The position numbers and the translations under genes are program-made. 64,000 bases of DNA from Petrosia ficiformis (taxonomy: Eukaryota; Porifera; Demospongiae; Haplosclerida; Petrosiidae), in the NCBI GenBank assembly GCA_947044365.1, contig OX345636.1, positions 14,172,615-14,236,614 of the forward strand, given 5' to 3'. A model generated the notes under the pieces. That model was not told the origin of the DNA and did no database searches. It saw only the letters and a program-made list of their open reading frames with translations. The stretch's first letter is position 1. Each line of letters opens with the position of its first letter. Shown piece by piece: positions 13,501 through 29,600 of this stretch.

Positions 13501-16500
13501 GAGAGGAAGGGAGGAGGGGAGGGAGACAGAGAGGGAGGGAGGGAGGAGGGCAGGAAGACAGAGACAGAGACAGAGAGGAAGGAAGGGGTAGGAAAGCATA
13601 TATGTACTAAATCATGTTATATGACTGACATTATTACATGAATAGAGATGAAATAGCAATTAATTGTAGTATAAAAGCCATCCTATTATATATACATGTA
13701 TATATATAATTACATAATTATTATTATATTAATAATTATATTACACAAATCAAAGCAAGAAACAAATAGAAGAAACAGAAAGAGAAATAATAATAATAAT
13801 AATAAAAACAGAAATATATATACAACTAAAGAGTGCAGGTTTTGACCCTACACTTAAAAGGTGAAGAAGTTAAACCAAAATAAGAGACTAATGCTCACTA
13901 TTCAACCCTTTTTTCCAAAAGTCAAGTATCCAGGAAGAACCATCAATCAATAGCGTTCTTACTAGGATTGGGACGATTAATCAATTAATCAATAAATCAA
14001 TCGATATTAAAAATTCTTCTGATTATTGATTATAATTCTGTGATATCGTAATTATTCCAGAAGACATACTTTTCAAGCATGTGACAGCAAATAATGTACA
14101 ACATGTAAGTGATAGGAAGCCTTTTTGATCATCAAAAGGGAGGAGTTACCTGTATTAATTGACTTACAGCATGTAATTGGCCTAATTACGTGTACATGTG
14201 TTCTTCCGCTGATTTTAATCGATTGTCAATCGACTTGAAGTTAGTGATAATCGATTTCAGAATCTCAGCCAATTCCCAGCCCTAGACTTCTTACAGTATA
14301 TTATGTTAACAGATTGTCACCATACAGTAACAGTAATTATCTTAAATTAAATGTATAGTTCCACTGTCAGTACAGTCAGTAATTACTGTCTCACTATTGT
14401 GGTATTGATTTGACAAGTATATCAATTACTAAACTACTACTGAGCTACTGTAACTGAAACTGAAACTACTGAGTAATTACTGTACAGTGACTTTGTATGG
14501 CCTATATGATAGTGATAATGATTATATTTCCATGAAGCTTCTTGTATATATACATTTATATGTTTGTGTCTTGCACGTATGTGTTGAATACATGTACGTA
14601 GTTAAAGAAGTTGCATCATTCCCGGGGGGCTCGATCAATCAATGAGTGTGGCATTTAATAGAACACACACTCAAACTACAGCAGACCAGCAGGATGAATT
14701 CAGCTTGTGGAACTGTAATTATAAGCTGTTATAAATAAAATACATTACAAAACTTAGACAAGAACTGTTAACAAGTACATGTAAGAAGAATGGAAAAACA
14801 AGTAACTATATTATGTTGTTGGGATTGTTATCAGCAATAGTTATTAGTGATTACAAAGTAATCATAGGGATACCTTTTCCTCCGTAATTATATCTTGTTA
14901 GTGACATAATTAATTTGCAGATACCAAAATGTTTAAAATGTTTGATCAATTAGTGTTCAAACATAATTATTAATTTTGTTGCGAGTGTCGGAGAGTCATG
15001 TGTTAGTTAAAATTTCATATACATACATGTATATCCCAAATTGATACATTAACTTGTATATAGTATAATAAACTGTAAATAGTAATATATAGTATGTATT
15101 TACACTGTATATACTTGTACATTATAAAAATTATACATAATAGGTTGATATAATATATACTGCACATGTACACTGTAAATTACTTCCACAAATATTGAAT
15201 GTTGATAATGTGATTCGACAAATTTTCATCAGATTATACATGATACACATGTAGATGTACATTAATTACTATTTACTGGAAATAAACTATATAGTACATG
15301 TAGTCCAGACATTAGGTCAATTATAATTACAATACAATGTAATAATTATAATACTATTACTATCACCTTAAAAATTAGTATGTTACTATTACTAATACAT
15401 GTAAGTCAGTCTAATCTATATTACTATTACTATTACAATTACTACCTACGTTATATTACTATTACATGTATCTTAAAAATTAGTATACTGTTATTACTAA
15501 ATTACTAATGCCTCCACAGTTAGTGTAATACACATGTATATTTCATTTAGTATACTTCCATATATTTATGATATAGTACAATAATAAACGAAGATCTCTA
15601 AACTTACAAAATCAAATAACCCAATGTCTGACATGTACAGTGTACATTTAGTGTACTCTTATATATTTATAAGCGAATAAAAGTACATGTACATGTATTT
15701 TACATGTAATTGTATGTGCAACAACAAACAAAGAGCTCTGAACCTCAACTACTGAAAATGCTGATTTTGCAGAAACATGCATTATATATCCCACTGACAA
15801 ATATAAAATGTTTTTGATTTCTTTACATTTATCAGCTCTTGAAACATGTTTTGTAGATTGTTTTCATGTTAACCTGGGTATATTATACTGTATTGTGGGT
15901 TATACCACAGTATGGTTCTTAGTCCTGAGTATATTATACTGTTTTGTGGGTTATACCACAGTATGGTTCTTAGTCCTGGGTATATTTACTGTTTTGTGGG
16001 TTATACCACAGTATGGTTCTAAGTCCTGGGTATATTATACTGTTTTGTGGGTTATACCACAGTTTGGTTCTTAGTCCTGGTGTTAATTGATAATCCTTCA
16101 TCAAGGGAGCTCCTTTATAATAATTATGAATTAATATAAAGCATATACTAACAACCATATTGTATTCTAGCTAAGTAAAATTGGATTTCCAGTGAGCCCA
16201 ATTGCTCCTTGTTTGTTTCTTCATCTTGGGGACAGGTTCACAAACTTCCCTGTTACAGAATTTTTGCCACAGACACTAAGCAGACCATAACCACACTAAA
16301 ACAAGTGTGAACCATATTAATACCTAATTACTTATATGTGAAAATGTCAACAGAAATCGGAGGGGCTAGGGGGACATGTGAGACTTCCAGAAACCTTACT
16401 TTGGGCGTCTCAGATAAGTACTAAGACATCTGTGGACACCTAGACACCCTCTCGGGTAAACATTGATGAGTGTATTGTTACGGTGAAGGATTTGTTTGTG

Positions 16501-19500
16501 GGCAACATTCCCCTCATAACGCATTTGGAGATATAAATATGCTCCTAGTCTCTGAGAGTCTTGCAATTAAACATTTGAGTTTAGTCAACTAATCCCCTCA
16601 AAAAAAGCCTGAAGACCACCCTGTGTACATGTACATGTACATGTATGTATACGTATGTTCCAATCTACAGATTACACAATACTAATTATTACAACCACAA
16701 ATCTCTCCCTTGGTGTATTAATATATTTTTATTGCAGATTTTAATTTCACAGAATAAAAACAAAGAGGAAATGAGTATAACAACACAAAATACGCTATGT
16801 TGTAATTTTTGATTAAAAAGGAATAATAATACACAATTGATAAAGAGAAAAGCAAAATAGACAAGTAATTTGTAACATGTTTGAACAAGTAAATAGTTTC
16901 TTCTTTTCAAACACTAAAGTACAGATTTCTCTATAGTTTTCTTAACAGACAGCTTACCATTTTTCCTGCAACATCAACAATAGAAACTTTGCTTGTTTTC
17001 AAAACAATCACTGTATCAGTTTATTGTCATTGCCGAGCACCAAAAGGCAAGAAGAAAAAATGGCTATCTGCCAGATATGCAAAGACTTGTGAAGAAACTG
17101 TAGTTTAGTTGTATCATTAGAGTTTTTAATAGTGAGTTTTACTTTTCTCATATGATTACTTCTTAAAGACATATACAACATTCATTCATCTGGACTTTAA
17201 TGGTATAGCATGTGCTACTGATGTGACAGTGTAATATTCCTTTTCTGAATATTAAAGGCTATCTTCAGATCTTTCATAGACAGTGTAATATCAAGAAGGG
17301 ATTTGTGGTTCAACAGTTTGCATAATTAGTATTGCATAATCAGCAGATTGGTAGCTTTTGGTACACATTCTATGGATCTGCAGTTTGTGCAAATTATCAG
17401 ATTACATGGAACTTAATTATATCATGGGCACCTACAAAAAAATACATTATACCCAGGCAAAATAGGCGAGGTGGACAAAAAATGTTACCCAATTTATGAT
17501 GGGTGTGGTTAATTATATTAATTGCTTTTGGCGTTAATTATGGTTTGATGTAGCACAAAATTGATACGGTATATACATGTAATTATATACAGCTACAGAC
17601 TCTAAATGTGGGCATTGCCACTAACTTTTGCACTTTTAAACACTCGCCCTGCTGCTTTCCTGTATATAGCTATCGAAGAAGGTCTTCTGTCGAACTAAAC
17701 AAGTTAAAAGGTACTGCTAGTTAAAATGTGGAAGTTATACAGGTGAGTAAAGATGTGGCTAAACCTTCAAAGCACTCGTCTTGCTGTCTTCCTGCTGCAT
17801 AAATTGTACATAAATGTTTACTTAGCAAATCTTCATAGTGAGTTTTAGAAATGTGAGAGTTAGATTTCAGTAATATAATTAGTTTAAATGCTCTGCTTAC
17901 ACATTTTCTTTCATAATTAGTTTAATTTTAATTATGTATGCGAAAGTTGAAGTTAAAAAAAAAGTACCCTGGCATTGCCCGGGCATGCCTGTGGTAACAC
18001 AGAAGAAACAACACACAGCACAACATATGTACATCCACACAAAATAAAAAAAAGTCGCAGAAAATGTTAAAGTAGCAGTGGCTTAGAAAATAAGTGAAAA
18101 ACTTCATTTGAAGGGCTAAGAACCATAACATATTATAATATACCCAGGTTAGCATAAAAACACACTCCAAAATATGTTTCAAGAGCAGATTAAGTGTAAA
18201 GAAATCAAACACATTTTGTAGTTGTAATTGAACAGTAACTGTGGAGGCATTTCTAATTTAGTAATAGTAATTTATTGATTTTTAAGATACATGTAATAGT
18301 AATATAACGTACATGTAGGTAGTAATTGTAATAGTAATAATAATATAGATTAGAATGTATTAGTAATAGTAACATACTAATTTTTAAGGTGATAGTAATG
18401 GTATTATAGTTATTACATTGTATAATTGTAATTGACCCAATGTCTGGACTACATGTACTATATAGCTTTTATAATGTATTTCCAGTAAATGGTAATTAAT
18501 GTACATCTACATGTGTGTCATGTATAATCTGATGAAAATTTGTCATATGACATTATCAACATTCAGGAAGTAATATATGTATAATGTTATATGTGCGTGT
18601 ATAATAATTATTACCATAATATATATTTAAATTAGTGTTGCACCTGTACAGCAATTTGCCTATACATGTATGCCTATATTTTATAATCCATATTGCCTAT
18701 ATGCAGATCCTTCCGATATTGTCTGTGTGAAATATATAGTCGTATTTATCTAGTTTACAACTGTTCACACATTGTACAGTGTTAATTATTCTATTGTTTG
18801 TGTTAATACATTCAGCCCAAAGTACATGTTACAGGCATATTCAGCCTTGGTTGGACATATCTTCAGATTGTACTTGTGTAGTTTGACCTACAAAGCTTGA
18901 AAAATATTGTGTAAGCTGTATAGGCAATATATAGGCAATGCAGTTGCCTGTACTGATACTCTGCCTATATCTTCAATATAGGCACCCATTCAGATCCCTA
19001 TTCTAGTATAGGTGCAACCCCAATTAAAATATATATAGTTACATCTTGGACATACATGTACTTTATAAGGTCCCGTGCGTGTATAACTGCATATTACTGT
19101 TGTTTAACTATAGCTAAATGACAAGACTATTACAATAACTATGCTTACTAAAATGAAAAAAAATCGCCAACAATACCTTTAATTCAGTGAATAGTATATG
19201 TACATGGTGTATAATCCAATGAAAATTTGTCGCATGATATTATCAACATTCAATATTTGTGAAAGTAATTTACAAAGTCTAGTTTGAACATCTTTCTATC
19301 TACAGTATAACTATGTCAATAAATGTTAATATATGTATATGTAATTATATAGAGAACAGTAATTACTCTGTAGTTTCATTTTCACACTACAGTAATTCAA
19401 AAGTAGTTGTAACAGTAATTGATATACTTATCAATTCAACATCACAGTAATGAGACAGTAATTACTGTACTATACTGACAGTAGAACTAAGGTAATTACT

Positions 19501-22500
19501 GTACTATACTGACAGTAGAACTAAGGTAATTACTGTACTATACTGACAGGAGAACCAAGATAATTACTGTACTATACTGACGTACAGTATAACTAACCAG
19601 AGGTAATTACCAGTGTTATGCCAACATTGGTCAAGAATAACCACCACTCACACATGTATATATTATAGGTTTATTGAGACAGAATTAAATACGCATATAC
19701 TGGATAAACAGCACTGTATGCAAAGTGTATGGTGACATTTCATTGATATTTTATCAAGCATATGTTTATTTATGTCCATAACATTAATTGATCGAGCTTC
19801 CCCCTCCATATGGGACACAAGAATATAAACATATACAGTATATATATATTCATTAAACCTCATGGAAAGAAAGCAACCATAGGGATGTCCCTAGGGGCCA
19901 TAAAAATGCTGACAAATGTAAATGTACAAGTTCCAAACAAACCCTTTCTGTTCTCTCGTTCACTGTGAACACAACACCACCATGTGGGCGTGGTTCCGTT
20001 GTTAGTGGACAGGGCAGATAAAGTGAAAATCTGTATATAAGAAAAATGATACAAATTAATTAGCAAGTAATTAGTGTTGTTTCAGTTAACTATAACTATA
20101 ACTAAAACCCCTTTTAGGCATTATGAGTTTTTGTTAACTAAACTATAACTAAATTACAAGTGTACTGTAATAACTATAACTAACTAAAATGAAAAATGGC
20201 AAATAATTAGCACTTTCAGTTAGTTAACTAAAATTAAACCCTTTCAGTAAGCCTAATATTATTTTAGTTAATTAAGCTATAACTAAACTAAAAGTTGGAG
20301 AAAATAGGCATACTATAACTATAACTAAAACTAGTCATTTTTATCAAATTAAAACAACACTACAAGAAATGAAGGGTTTCATACAGAGGAGGGGAAGGGA
20401 GAAGATATCCCCCCTAACTTGAGTTTTCACCCCTAGATATCGGACTAAATTTATTTCAAAATGTAACAACACCTCAGCTACATGTAAAAGCTTTCTGTGG
20501 CCCCAGAATCCACCAGAGGCAACCTCAGTGGGCATGAATTTTAAAAATTTCACTTAAAAAAACTTCGCACAATAAATTCTTTCTAAAATCCTGGATGAAA
20601 CCCTGATGATTATTTCAATGCAGTTTAATATTCCTCAATATCAGCAAAGTGCTGAACATGTGCTAAATTTTGCATTATGAATGTACATATACATGTACAT
20701 GTATATATACATATACATGTACATGTACATGTGTATGGACTAGCTAAGAGCGCACATTATTGCCAAGATGAGTTTAAATATATGTATATGTATATGTAGT
20801 TTATCAACTTGAAAAAGGATCACATATACACGTACTGTACATGTGTACATGTACATGTACATGTGATTCCAACCCCTCTTACGTTTCAGACCAAATGTCT
20901 CCCAAATTGCAAGAATTGTGTGCACAAAACCGTATAATAATCACATTTTATAAAATTTGTATGCCTACATGTACATGTATATTCATTTCCTTAAATACTT
21001 CTAAATCTCTGCAGATGGTACATTAGTTCACAAATAATTGATTATCTATGATATCTCCTTCCTCTATGGAATCCTGTATGAAACCCTCATAGTAGTCATC
21101 TACATGTACAGTACCTGACTTTATTGAGTTTACGAACTATGATAGAAGCTACACTTTAATAAGGTGATAGTCAACTGTACATGTACTTCTAACTTCTAAG
21201 TAGTATTTAAATACTACTTTGCACTGTAATGATAATAATATATGAATTCCCTTTACATTTGTACGTGATAGCACTGTAGTACATTCAAAGTACAGTGTAC
21301 TTCACTCATAAAGTACACTGCAGTCAATGGAAGTACAGTGATAGTACATGTATGTAACTTAATAAAGTCAGGTACTGTGATGATAAAATACTTGTAAAAG
21401 GTTTGGACTTAAGACTAACCTCACAAGTGTTCTTGAAGTCTCAAAGACATGAAACTGTGTGCTGTGATATAAAATTACATGTACATGTGTATAATTGTAA
21501 TTGAAATCAATATGCAGTACATAATTATACATGTACATGTATAATGTATACTTATAAGGTACATGTACATGTACACGTACTACATGTATATACATGTAGC
21601 TAGCTCTATGAACTAGTTATGGTAATTGTTTACTCCGTGGAACTGCGATAGTTTATTTATGTAATCATATGTTACTAAAATAGAGACACGTTCACTTCTG
21701 CATGTATAAATAAATATAAAACAACAAAATTATAACAATGATATTACATAGAATAATTTCATGATATCATGATGTCTTGCTATGGTTATGCGAAGAAACA
21801 CCCAGAACAGTGAACAGTGGAAATGGCCAGTCATGCAGGACATTTTCAGATAAATCTAGTGAATTGAAACTAAACTGTATACTAATACATGTATATAGGG
21901 ATTAGGACAGGAGTGGTGAAAATAGGTCAAAATGTCCAGTAATTGGATCAATGTTTCCACACTCTCGACCCAGAAATGATCCAGGAATCTATTCAATTCA
22001 ATGTACGTATCTAAGCAGACCAATACTGTACATCTACTTGTACAAGCATTCAAATATAAGCATTTCTTCAATTTTTAAAATCTGTATTCCACAATACTGG
22101 TTCTCACAGAGCCAGTAGCATACTATAGATTAGGGAATTTTTTATGAATTTTAATTTTCATGGATTGTATTAGATGCACTTCTGAATAGTGAAATAACAA
22201 GGACATTTACATGTAATTTTCGTAGATGGAAGCAGCAACAATATTTATTTAACAGTGAAGTTGCGGTTTCCTAATCTACAGTATACATGTACATTTACTG
22301 CACATAAAACATGTATGTGAATATGATGGGTAACAAATAACAAGATATACATATACATGTACATGTACATGTACATGTAAGAAAAATGTATCTTTATGAC
22401 TGCTTTGTAATGACCAACTGATAATTACTAATAACTTTATAATATCTGAAACGCAACATACATGTACATTGTATACAGTACCGGACTTTATTAAGTTTAC

Positions 22501-25500
22501 ATACATGTACATGTACTGTAGTATGATGGTACATGTACATGTAGCACCCCTTTAATAGTCAACTGTATTTCTAAGTACATGTACATGTAGTATTATAGTA
22601 CCACTTTGTACTCTAATTATAGTAATGTGTGAATTCCATGTACATTTGTATGTAATAGCATAGTACTAAGGTGTAATACTGTGTCGTACATGTACATTTA
22701 AAGTACAGTGTACATGTACTTCAATCACAAAGTACATCTACACTCTAGTCAATGGAAGTACATGTACTTGTATGGCATTTACATACATGTAGTTACTTGT
22801 TAGGAGTCATCCCCATGTACATGTACATGTATATATGTTCACTTGATGGGTGTGGCATGTAATAGAATGCACACCCAAGCTTTAAATAACAGGATAAAAC
22901 TGCTAGAAACTGAAACTAATAGCTGTTCTATCTGAAATATATTGTTATAGTTCTACACGATCCTTTAAAAAAGTAAGGAGAGTAGATAATCAAAATAACA
23001 ATATAATAGCCTGTTGTGTTTCAGTCATGAGAAAGCCAACCATGATTACTGAATGTTGTACACCACAAAGCAATCAAATGAATACTTCATTCTCCATACA
23101 TGTATCAAAATACTTATTGTATCAAAATTAAATTAACAACTTCTCCATAACAAAACTACATAAGTATCTCCACATGTACATGTACATGTACATGTATGCG
23201 TATTACTATATACATGAATGCATGTACATGTATGCCTGTATAGGTTTACAGGATATCTGAAATTGAGGTAGTTCAAATTCAAAGATATTCATGACATGTT
23301 CTCTTAACTGACCTGTTAGGCTGACCAACAAATGTTTTTATAATAAGATCATAACTGACATCTTTATCAGGGTGTAGAGGTATCTTCACTTTATGAGTAC
23401 TTTTATCACTATGAGGGTGACTGTACGTATGTGTGTGAGAGAGATAGAGAAAGAGGCAAAGACAGAAACAGACAGAGGGAGGGAGTATATAATAATTATT
23501 ATTATATAATATAAATAATTATAATTACAATTACTAATTATAATTACATATGTAATTAATTATACACATGTACATGTGTATACCAGTGTAGTCTCCAGAA
23601 TTTAAAGAAAGGGTTCAGTGAGCATAATTTCATAAACCACACACCTGCAAGCAAGCACTATATTACATGTTCAGTAAGTGCATGTAATCTTTATGGTGCA
23701 GCTATGCTAATCAATAATCTCAAATCCTAAACCTTAAACCCTAAACTGATTGTGACACCTATGAAACACCTCCTGGCTGATCAACGCTATAGGATGCATC
23801 CAAACTTGACAACAGGTAATCTTCATGACAAGTACGTCTCATTTTTCATTTTTCCATTGCCTCAGGTGTCTTTCTTTCTTTCTTTCTTTCTTTCTACATC
23901 TCTGATAACATCATGTAAATGTATAGAGAAGGAAATGTAGTGAGTACATGTAGTTTGTGGTTTTAAAAGGACATTTATGGCTTCAAGAAAAGTACTAATT
24001 AATTCCTATACAAAATGGAGGAATAACGAGCAATTAAAATTATTTTGTAGAAAAAGTCCGACTTACAATGTGTATATACATGTACATACTGTAGTTACAT
24101 GTAACTCACACAACATGACTTTCACCATCAAACAGACCATCGGAAAATAGTACAACTGCTCTGATAGGAACATCTATAGAATTACAATAAGTTATCTGAT
24201 TAGCAGTAATTGGTACATACTACATACAGTATGTACATGTACCTGTCAATTTAACATCACAGTAGTGAAACAGTAATTACTGTACTATACTGGCAGTAGA
24301 ACTAAGATAATTACTGTTGCTGTATGGTGACATTTTATTGACATAAATGTGGTGTGATTATTAACCCTCGCCCACATAGGCAGAGCGGAGGGTTACTGTA
24401 ATGTGGTGTTCTGTCTGTCTGTGAATGAACAAAATTTCTGGACAACTAACAACAATAGGACTTCAATTGAGCTACCGAAAGTTGTGAAATTTTGGATCAA
24501 AATAAAAGACTGGTTTTTCTAAAACCTTTCAGTTATAAAGTTATGACAATTTTTTTACAACTCACAATTGCTGTTTCACCACTTTCAGAAAACTTCTGGT
24601 AGCAATTAAGTACATGTACATTAAAACATAGCTCATCTTGTTTCAAGCCCATCGCTGTCGACTCACAGCTTGAAATCAAATACAGTTGAAGTAGTGGCTG
24701 CTACAACATCGAGCTGGCTTCAAGCTTTCTGTCATGAGTGTCAATGTTTAGCTCAACCTATTAATTTTATGCATGTGATTTAAGCCACAAAACTGTTTGG
24801 AAAGGACATTATAATCTCAGTATAACAATCTTTATTATAGTAACTTATAGTCTGCAATTATTTTCTTGTCAGTAATCATTCTTGTGGCGAGGGTAACTAA
24901 TTACAGTACTAATTACAGTACTGTATACACGTGTAGTTCACGGGTAATATTTTCCTGTTTTGATGATATTCGACTACATGTACAGTACATGTATTTCGTG
25001 ATAAAAATTTCGCATTCGCCAAAAATGCTCACATTTGGTGGGCACGACCATTATTTTCATAAATAAAATTTTCGTGACCTGTTACTTTTTACGAAAAACA
25101 TGAAATTTAAAGGCTGCAACAATTTAAGGCTATATTAGTGCAGTCATATAGTAAGTATTTTGTAGATGTCAAAGTACATGTATATGTACATGTACACATG
25201 TACATGCATGTATATAAATAATGTTAACTTACTATTAGCAGTTTCTACGATAAGAAAGAATTGAGGCTGTAAAAAATATAATATAATACATGTATATACA
25301 TGTATGTATGTGTACATGTATATATGTATGAGTATATATATTCAGTTTATATCCAGATTCTAACTTATTTAGCTACAGACAAGACATACCAAGGAATCCA
25401 TGCATACCAAAATCAACCTTCCTTACAACTTGGAAAGCAGCAAGGTGAGTGTTAGAAAATAACTTACAAAATTATAATTAATGTGGCAGGAATTTAGGCT

Positions 25501-26606
25501 ACATAGCACAAAGCCTTAGTAAGCATTAGGCCAGACTGCTTCCTCATTGTGAAGGGGGCTGGTCTTCAGACTAGTATAAAGTGTATCATGAGTTTGAACT
25601 AATAACAAAAGGTTATACAGATGGGTACAAAGAGTACAGTGTCTTTTTTAATCAAACTGGAGAGAACATTGTTCAATGTGCTATTTCATACCGATGATTT
25701 GTCATCTCCAATTTCAGCTATAAATTCTGTTTTAATTTGAGTCGCAGCTGGTATGACACCCATTGTTTCACCCAACCTGCTGATCTCCAAATGAGGATCT
25801 TGTGACTTTCCAATCTTCTGGGTTACTTCAAAATTCTTTAGTTCCAGCAAAAGATTCTGAAAAATATATACATAAACATGTATGTAAGTGTTTTTGATAA
25901 GCTCATATGGTGTACCATTGGCCCAAAGAGCTTCTTATTTGGCACTGCAGGGCCAGTGGCGCAGTTAATTATGGTTATATTGTCCCTAACAGCATTAACT
26001 TTTAGTTAATTGGCTCAAGATGTACATGTATTCTCAATGGTGCACATACTAACCATTTTTGAGCCAATTTGGCCCAAGCTTCAAAACGTATCAAAAACTA
26101 TGATGTAAGTTAATACATGCACACAATATAGTATAATACAGTACAGTGTAGTATAATATTAATCTTATAAATGTAGGTAATCAGACAATTTGTCCAATTT
26201 TATCCAGAAAATGGCCACTTGCTTGATGTTATTTTGAACATTGCAAAGATAACTTCAGGTAAAAATATTGATAGCATTCAAGCTAAAGCTATGGATCAAG
26301 GTGAATATGAATCACCTTTATTATATGTTGTGCGTTCTCTACATCTACATGTACATGTACTTACTGCTTTCTTTTGACTCAATTCCTGAAGAATGTCGCT
26401 GCTAACTTCCTCTCCTTGATGTGATAGGGATGGGGTTGGTGGGAGAAACCCGCGTACTTCCCCATCAACTGAACAACATATCAACTCCTCCTTCCCATCA
26501 AGACGATAGTCAGCCTGCATATACATGTAAGCAAAAGGTTATATCGTATTAACATGTACATGAATACTGTATAATGTACATGCATTACACTAGTGTATAG
26601 CTCATG

Positions 26607-26676
<70 letters not shown>

Positions 26677-29600
26677 AACATTGACCAAGCCTGGTATGGA
26701 AACAGCCAGTCATGCAAGAAATTGTCAGATAAATCTAGTGAATGTCCGGTAAATGTAAACTATGTAAAAAGTATAATTACGTGTATGGATAGGACAAGAG
26801 TGATGAAAATGGATCAAAATGTCCAGTAGTCAGCTCAATGTTTCCACACACCTGATAACAGCACGTATACATTATGTGTACATGTACATGATTATAGTTA
26901 GAGCCATTGCTCTCTCCTAACCTTGACAATTCCAGCAATATGAGAATTAAATGAAGTCTTGTACAAGATTTGTCCAGTATCAGGATGCTTAACATCCACT
27001 TTACCACTAGACCAACCAGTGACTAGTTCAGGTACTCCATCTTGATTGATATCATATGAAGAGATACACATAGCAAAATTTTTAGACTACAGGAAAAATA
27101 GAACACTATTGTATAGCCAAATTATGAGTATTAGGTATGGCAATTACTATCAGAACTACCGTACTGTTGAACTTCATGTACTGTAGCCAAATTATGAGTA
27201 TTAGGTATGGCAATTACTATCAGAACTACCGTACTGTTGAACTTCATGTACTGTAGCCAAATTATGAGTATTAGGTATGGCAATTACTATCAGAACTACC
27301 GTACTGTTGAACTTCATGTACTGTAGCCAAATTATGAGTATTAGGTATGGCAATTACTATCAGAACTACCGTACTGTTGAACTTCATGTACTGTAGCCAA
27401 ATTATAAGTATTAGGTATGGCAATTACTATCAGAACTACATGTACATGTACTGTTGAACTTCATGTACTGTATGTAGTATACTGATTGAGTAATCACTGT
27501 ACTGTATGGTGACATTTTATTGACACATACATGTATACACCTACAGTATGTACTCAGTGCTTGTAATAGTTTTGAAAGTGTCCAGCAGAAACATCTGGAC
27601 AATACACTATTCAACCAGCAAGTTGTGAATTTTGTCACAAAGAATACAAGTCTCATGAACCAACGATGTACCCATTTGTGGGTTATGAGATATGCATGTA
27701 CACTGAAGATATAGAAAGGAAGCTTCCCCAGTTCACACTCCACCCACCCCCACCTCATCCAAATACTTTTATCAATTAATTAACGATTATGTATACATGT
27801 ATAATACATGTATACATGTACATGTACATGTATATCCAAGGCCTATAGTGCAGTGTGGAGTGTGGAGGCCTTTGTTCACATTCAAAACATATATACATGT
27901 ACATGTACATGTGTATGTCTTCAAAACATTGATAATTACAGTACATGTACGTACATCTCACAGAATGCCAATCTCATACATGTATATATATAGAAAGCTA
28001 AAGTCCAAATGTTTCCAGGCCCGGGAGACTGGGAGAGCAGGCCATTTATTGATTGTGGGCCATAGTTATTCCTTATGTCTAATTTTGAATCCACCTGCTG
28101 ACCTTGCTTCTCCATTGTCTCTGTTCTCCAGCATACACTCCAACTATACCATTTGCTAGAGCAAAACCAAATTTATTCATCCCAAGTGAACACAATGATA
28201 CTACAGCGTCTGCTTCAGATATTTCACCAATCATCTCATCTCCATGGAAGATACGAATATCATAATCTTCTGATCCTATTAAGAGCTCATCTTTACCATC
28301 TAGATTGAAGTCACATAGAGCTAATGAATGGACATTATCTCCTGTAACCTGTTAAAAAATGAAATAATAATTATTATGGAATGTCACATAGGTACATGTA
28401 CTGTATACACATGTATAATGAATACTTCAGTTATATATGTACATGTACATGTCTGCATTCAGAGCTACATTCCATTCCAAGTCATTGTGGCTGTTCCTAA
28501 ATTTTCCGAGCTAATGTACAAGTAGCTGGTACACATACATTTTCTAGCCGCCGTGGTTGTTAATTTTCTAAACCATTGTGGCTATAGTGGATAGTCATTG
28601 TGTTTTTCATTTTGTGTGAATGTACATGTACATGTGCTGTACTGTGTATTGTTTCCTTTATGCTAGCTCACTGAGCCCATGATTTTCCATGTACATGTAC
28701 ATGTGCTGTACTGTGTATTGTTTCCTCTATGCTAGCTCACTGAGCCCATGATTTTCCATGTACATGTACATGTAGTTATAGTATGTCTAGTTTCTCAAAA
28801 TTTAGTTACATGTAAACATGATATACATAAATGGAGAAAAATGTATCCTTATTGCATTGTGGTGTCATCTTTCAGTAATCATGGCTAATTTTCTCATGCT
28901 ACAACAGACTATTATAGCTATTATTTGTGTTCAAAAAGGGACCTTTTCCTGCATGATCAAATGCTTACTTTCAATCACTCGTCATTCCGCCATTTTGTAC
29001 AGGAAGTCTATAAAATTTGGTATCCAGGAAGGTGTGTGCATGTTAGATACCAAATTTCCTGTACATAATGGCGGAATGACGAGTGATTGAAGGTAAGCGT
29101 TTCATTATAAACATTTTGCAGGAAAAGGTCTCTTTTCAAAAATTAGGTCACATTTTGATTATCTACTCTTCTTAGTTTTTAAAGGTTCTTGTAGGAACAT
29201 TAGGATTACATGTACTATACATTCAGTTTCTACATAAGCTGCTTTCTCCTGTTGTCTCTAGAGTTCAAGCATACATTCTATTATGCAATTACATTTAACT
29301 ACATTATTATACATTGGTACGAATAATTAATATAATTTACATGTACATGTACACTGTTCAAACCCGTGGGAAAACAATCATAGGGATGGCTCTGTGGTAG
29401 GGATGGGCAATATTTTGATTATCGTGATAACCGTGATTAAAATTTCCTGTGATAATCATATCGTCTAAATCGTGGTCACAAAAATAATGATTATTGTGCC
29501 ATAACTTCAGGTTTTCAGTGCTATCACATCTAAATCAGTTTTTCAACACTGTTTACTCAACAAATAAAAGGTATCAATTTGATTGTTGAATGAAATCTAC

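Noticed and set aside
13273..13641. RQRGRE-type and proline-rich frames
   Set aside because: Translation of a purine-rich low-complexity tract.
15808..16074. 88-codon hydrophobic frame
   Set aside because: Created by a 52-bp tandem repeat inside the large inverted repeat.
23726..23750. Telomere-like cctaaacc / accctaaa motifs
   Set aside because: Only two or three degenerate units in the middle of an intron.
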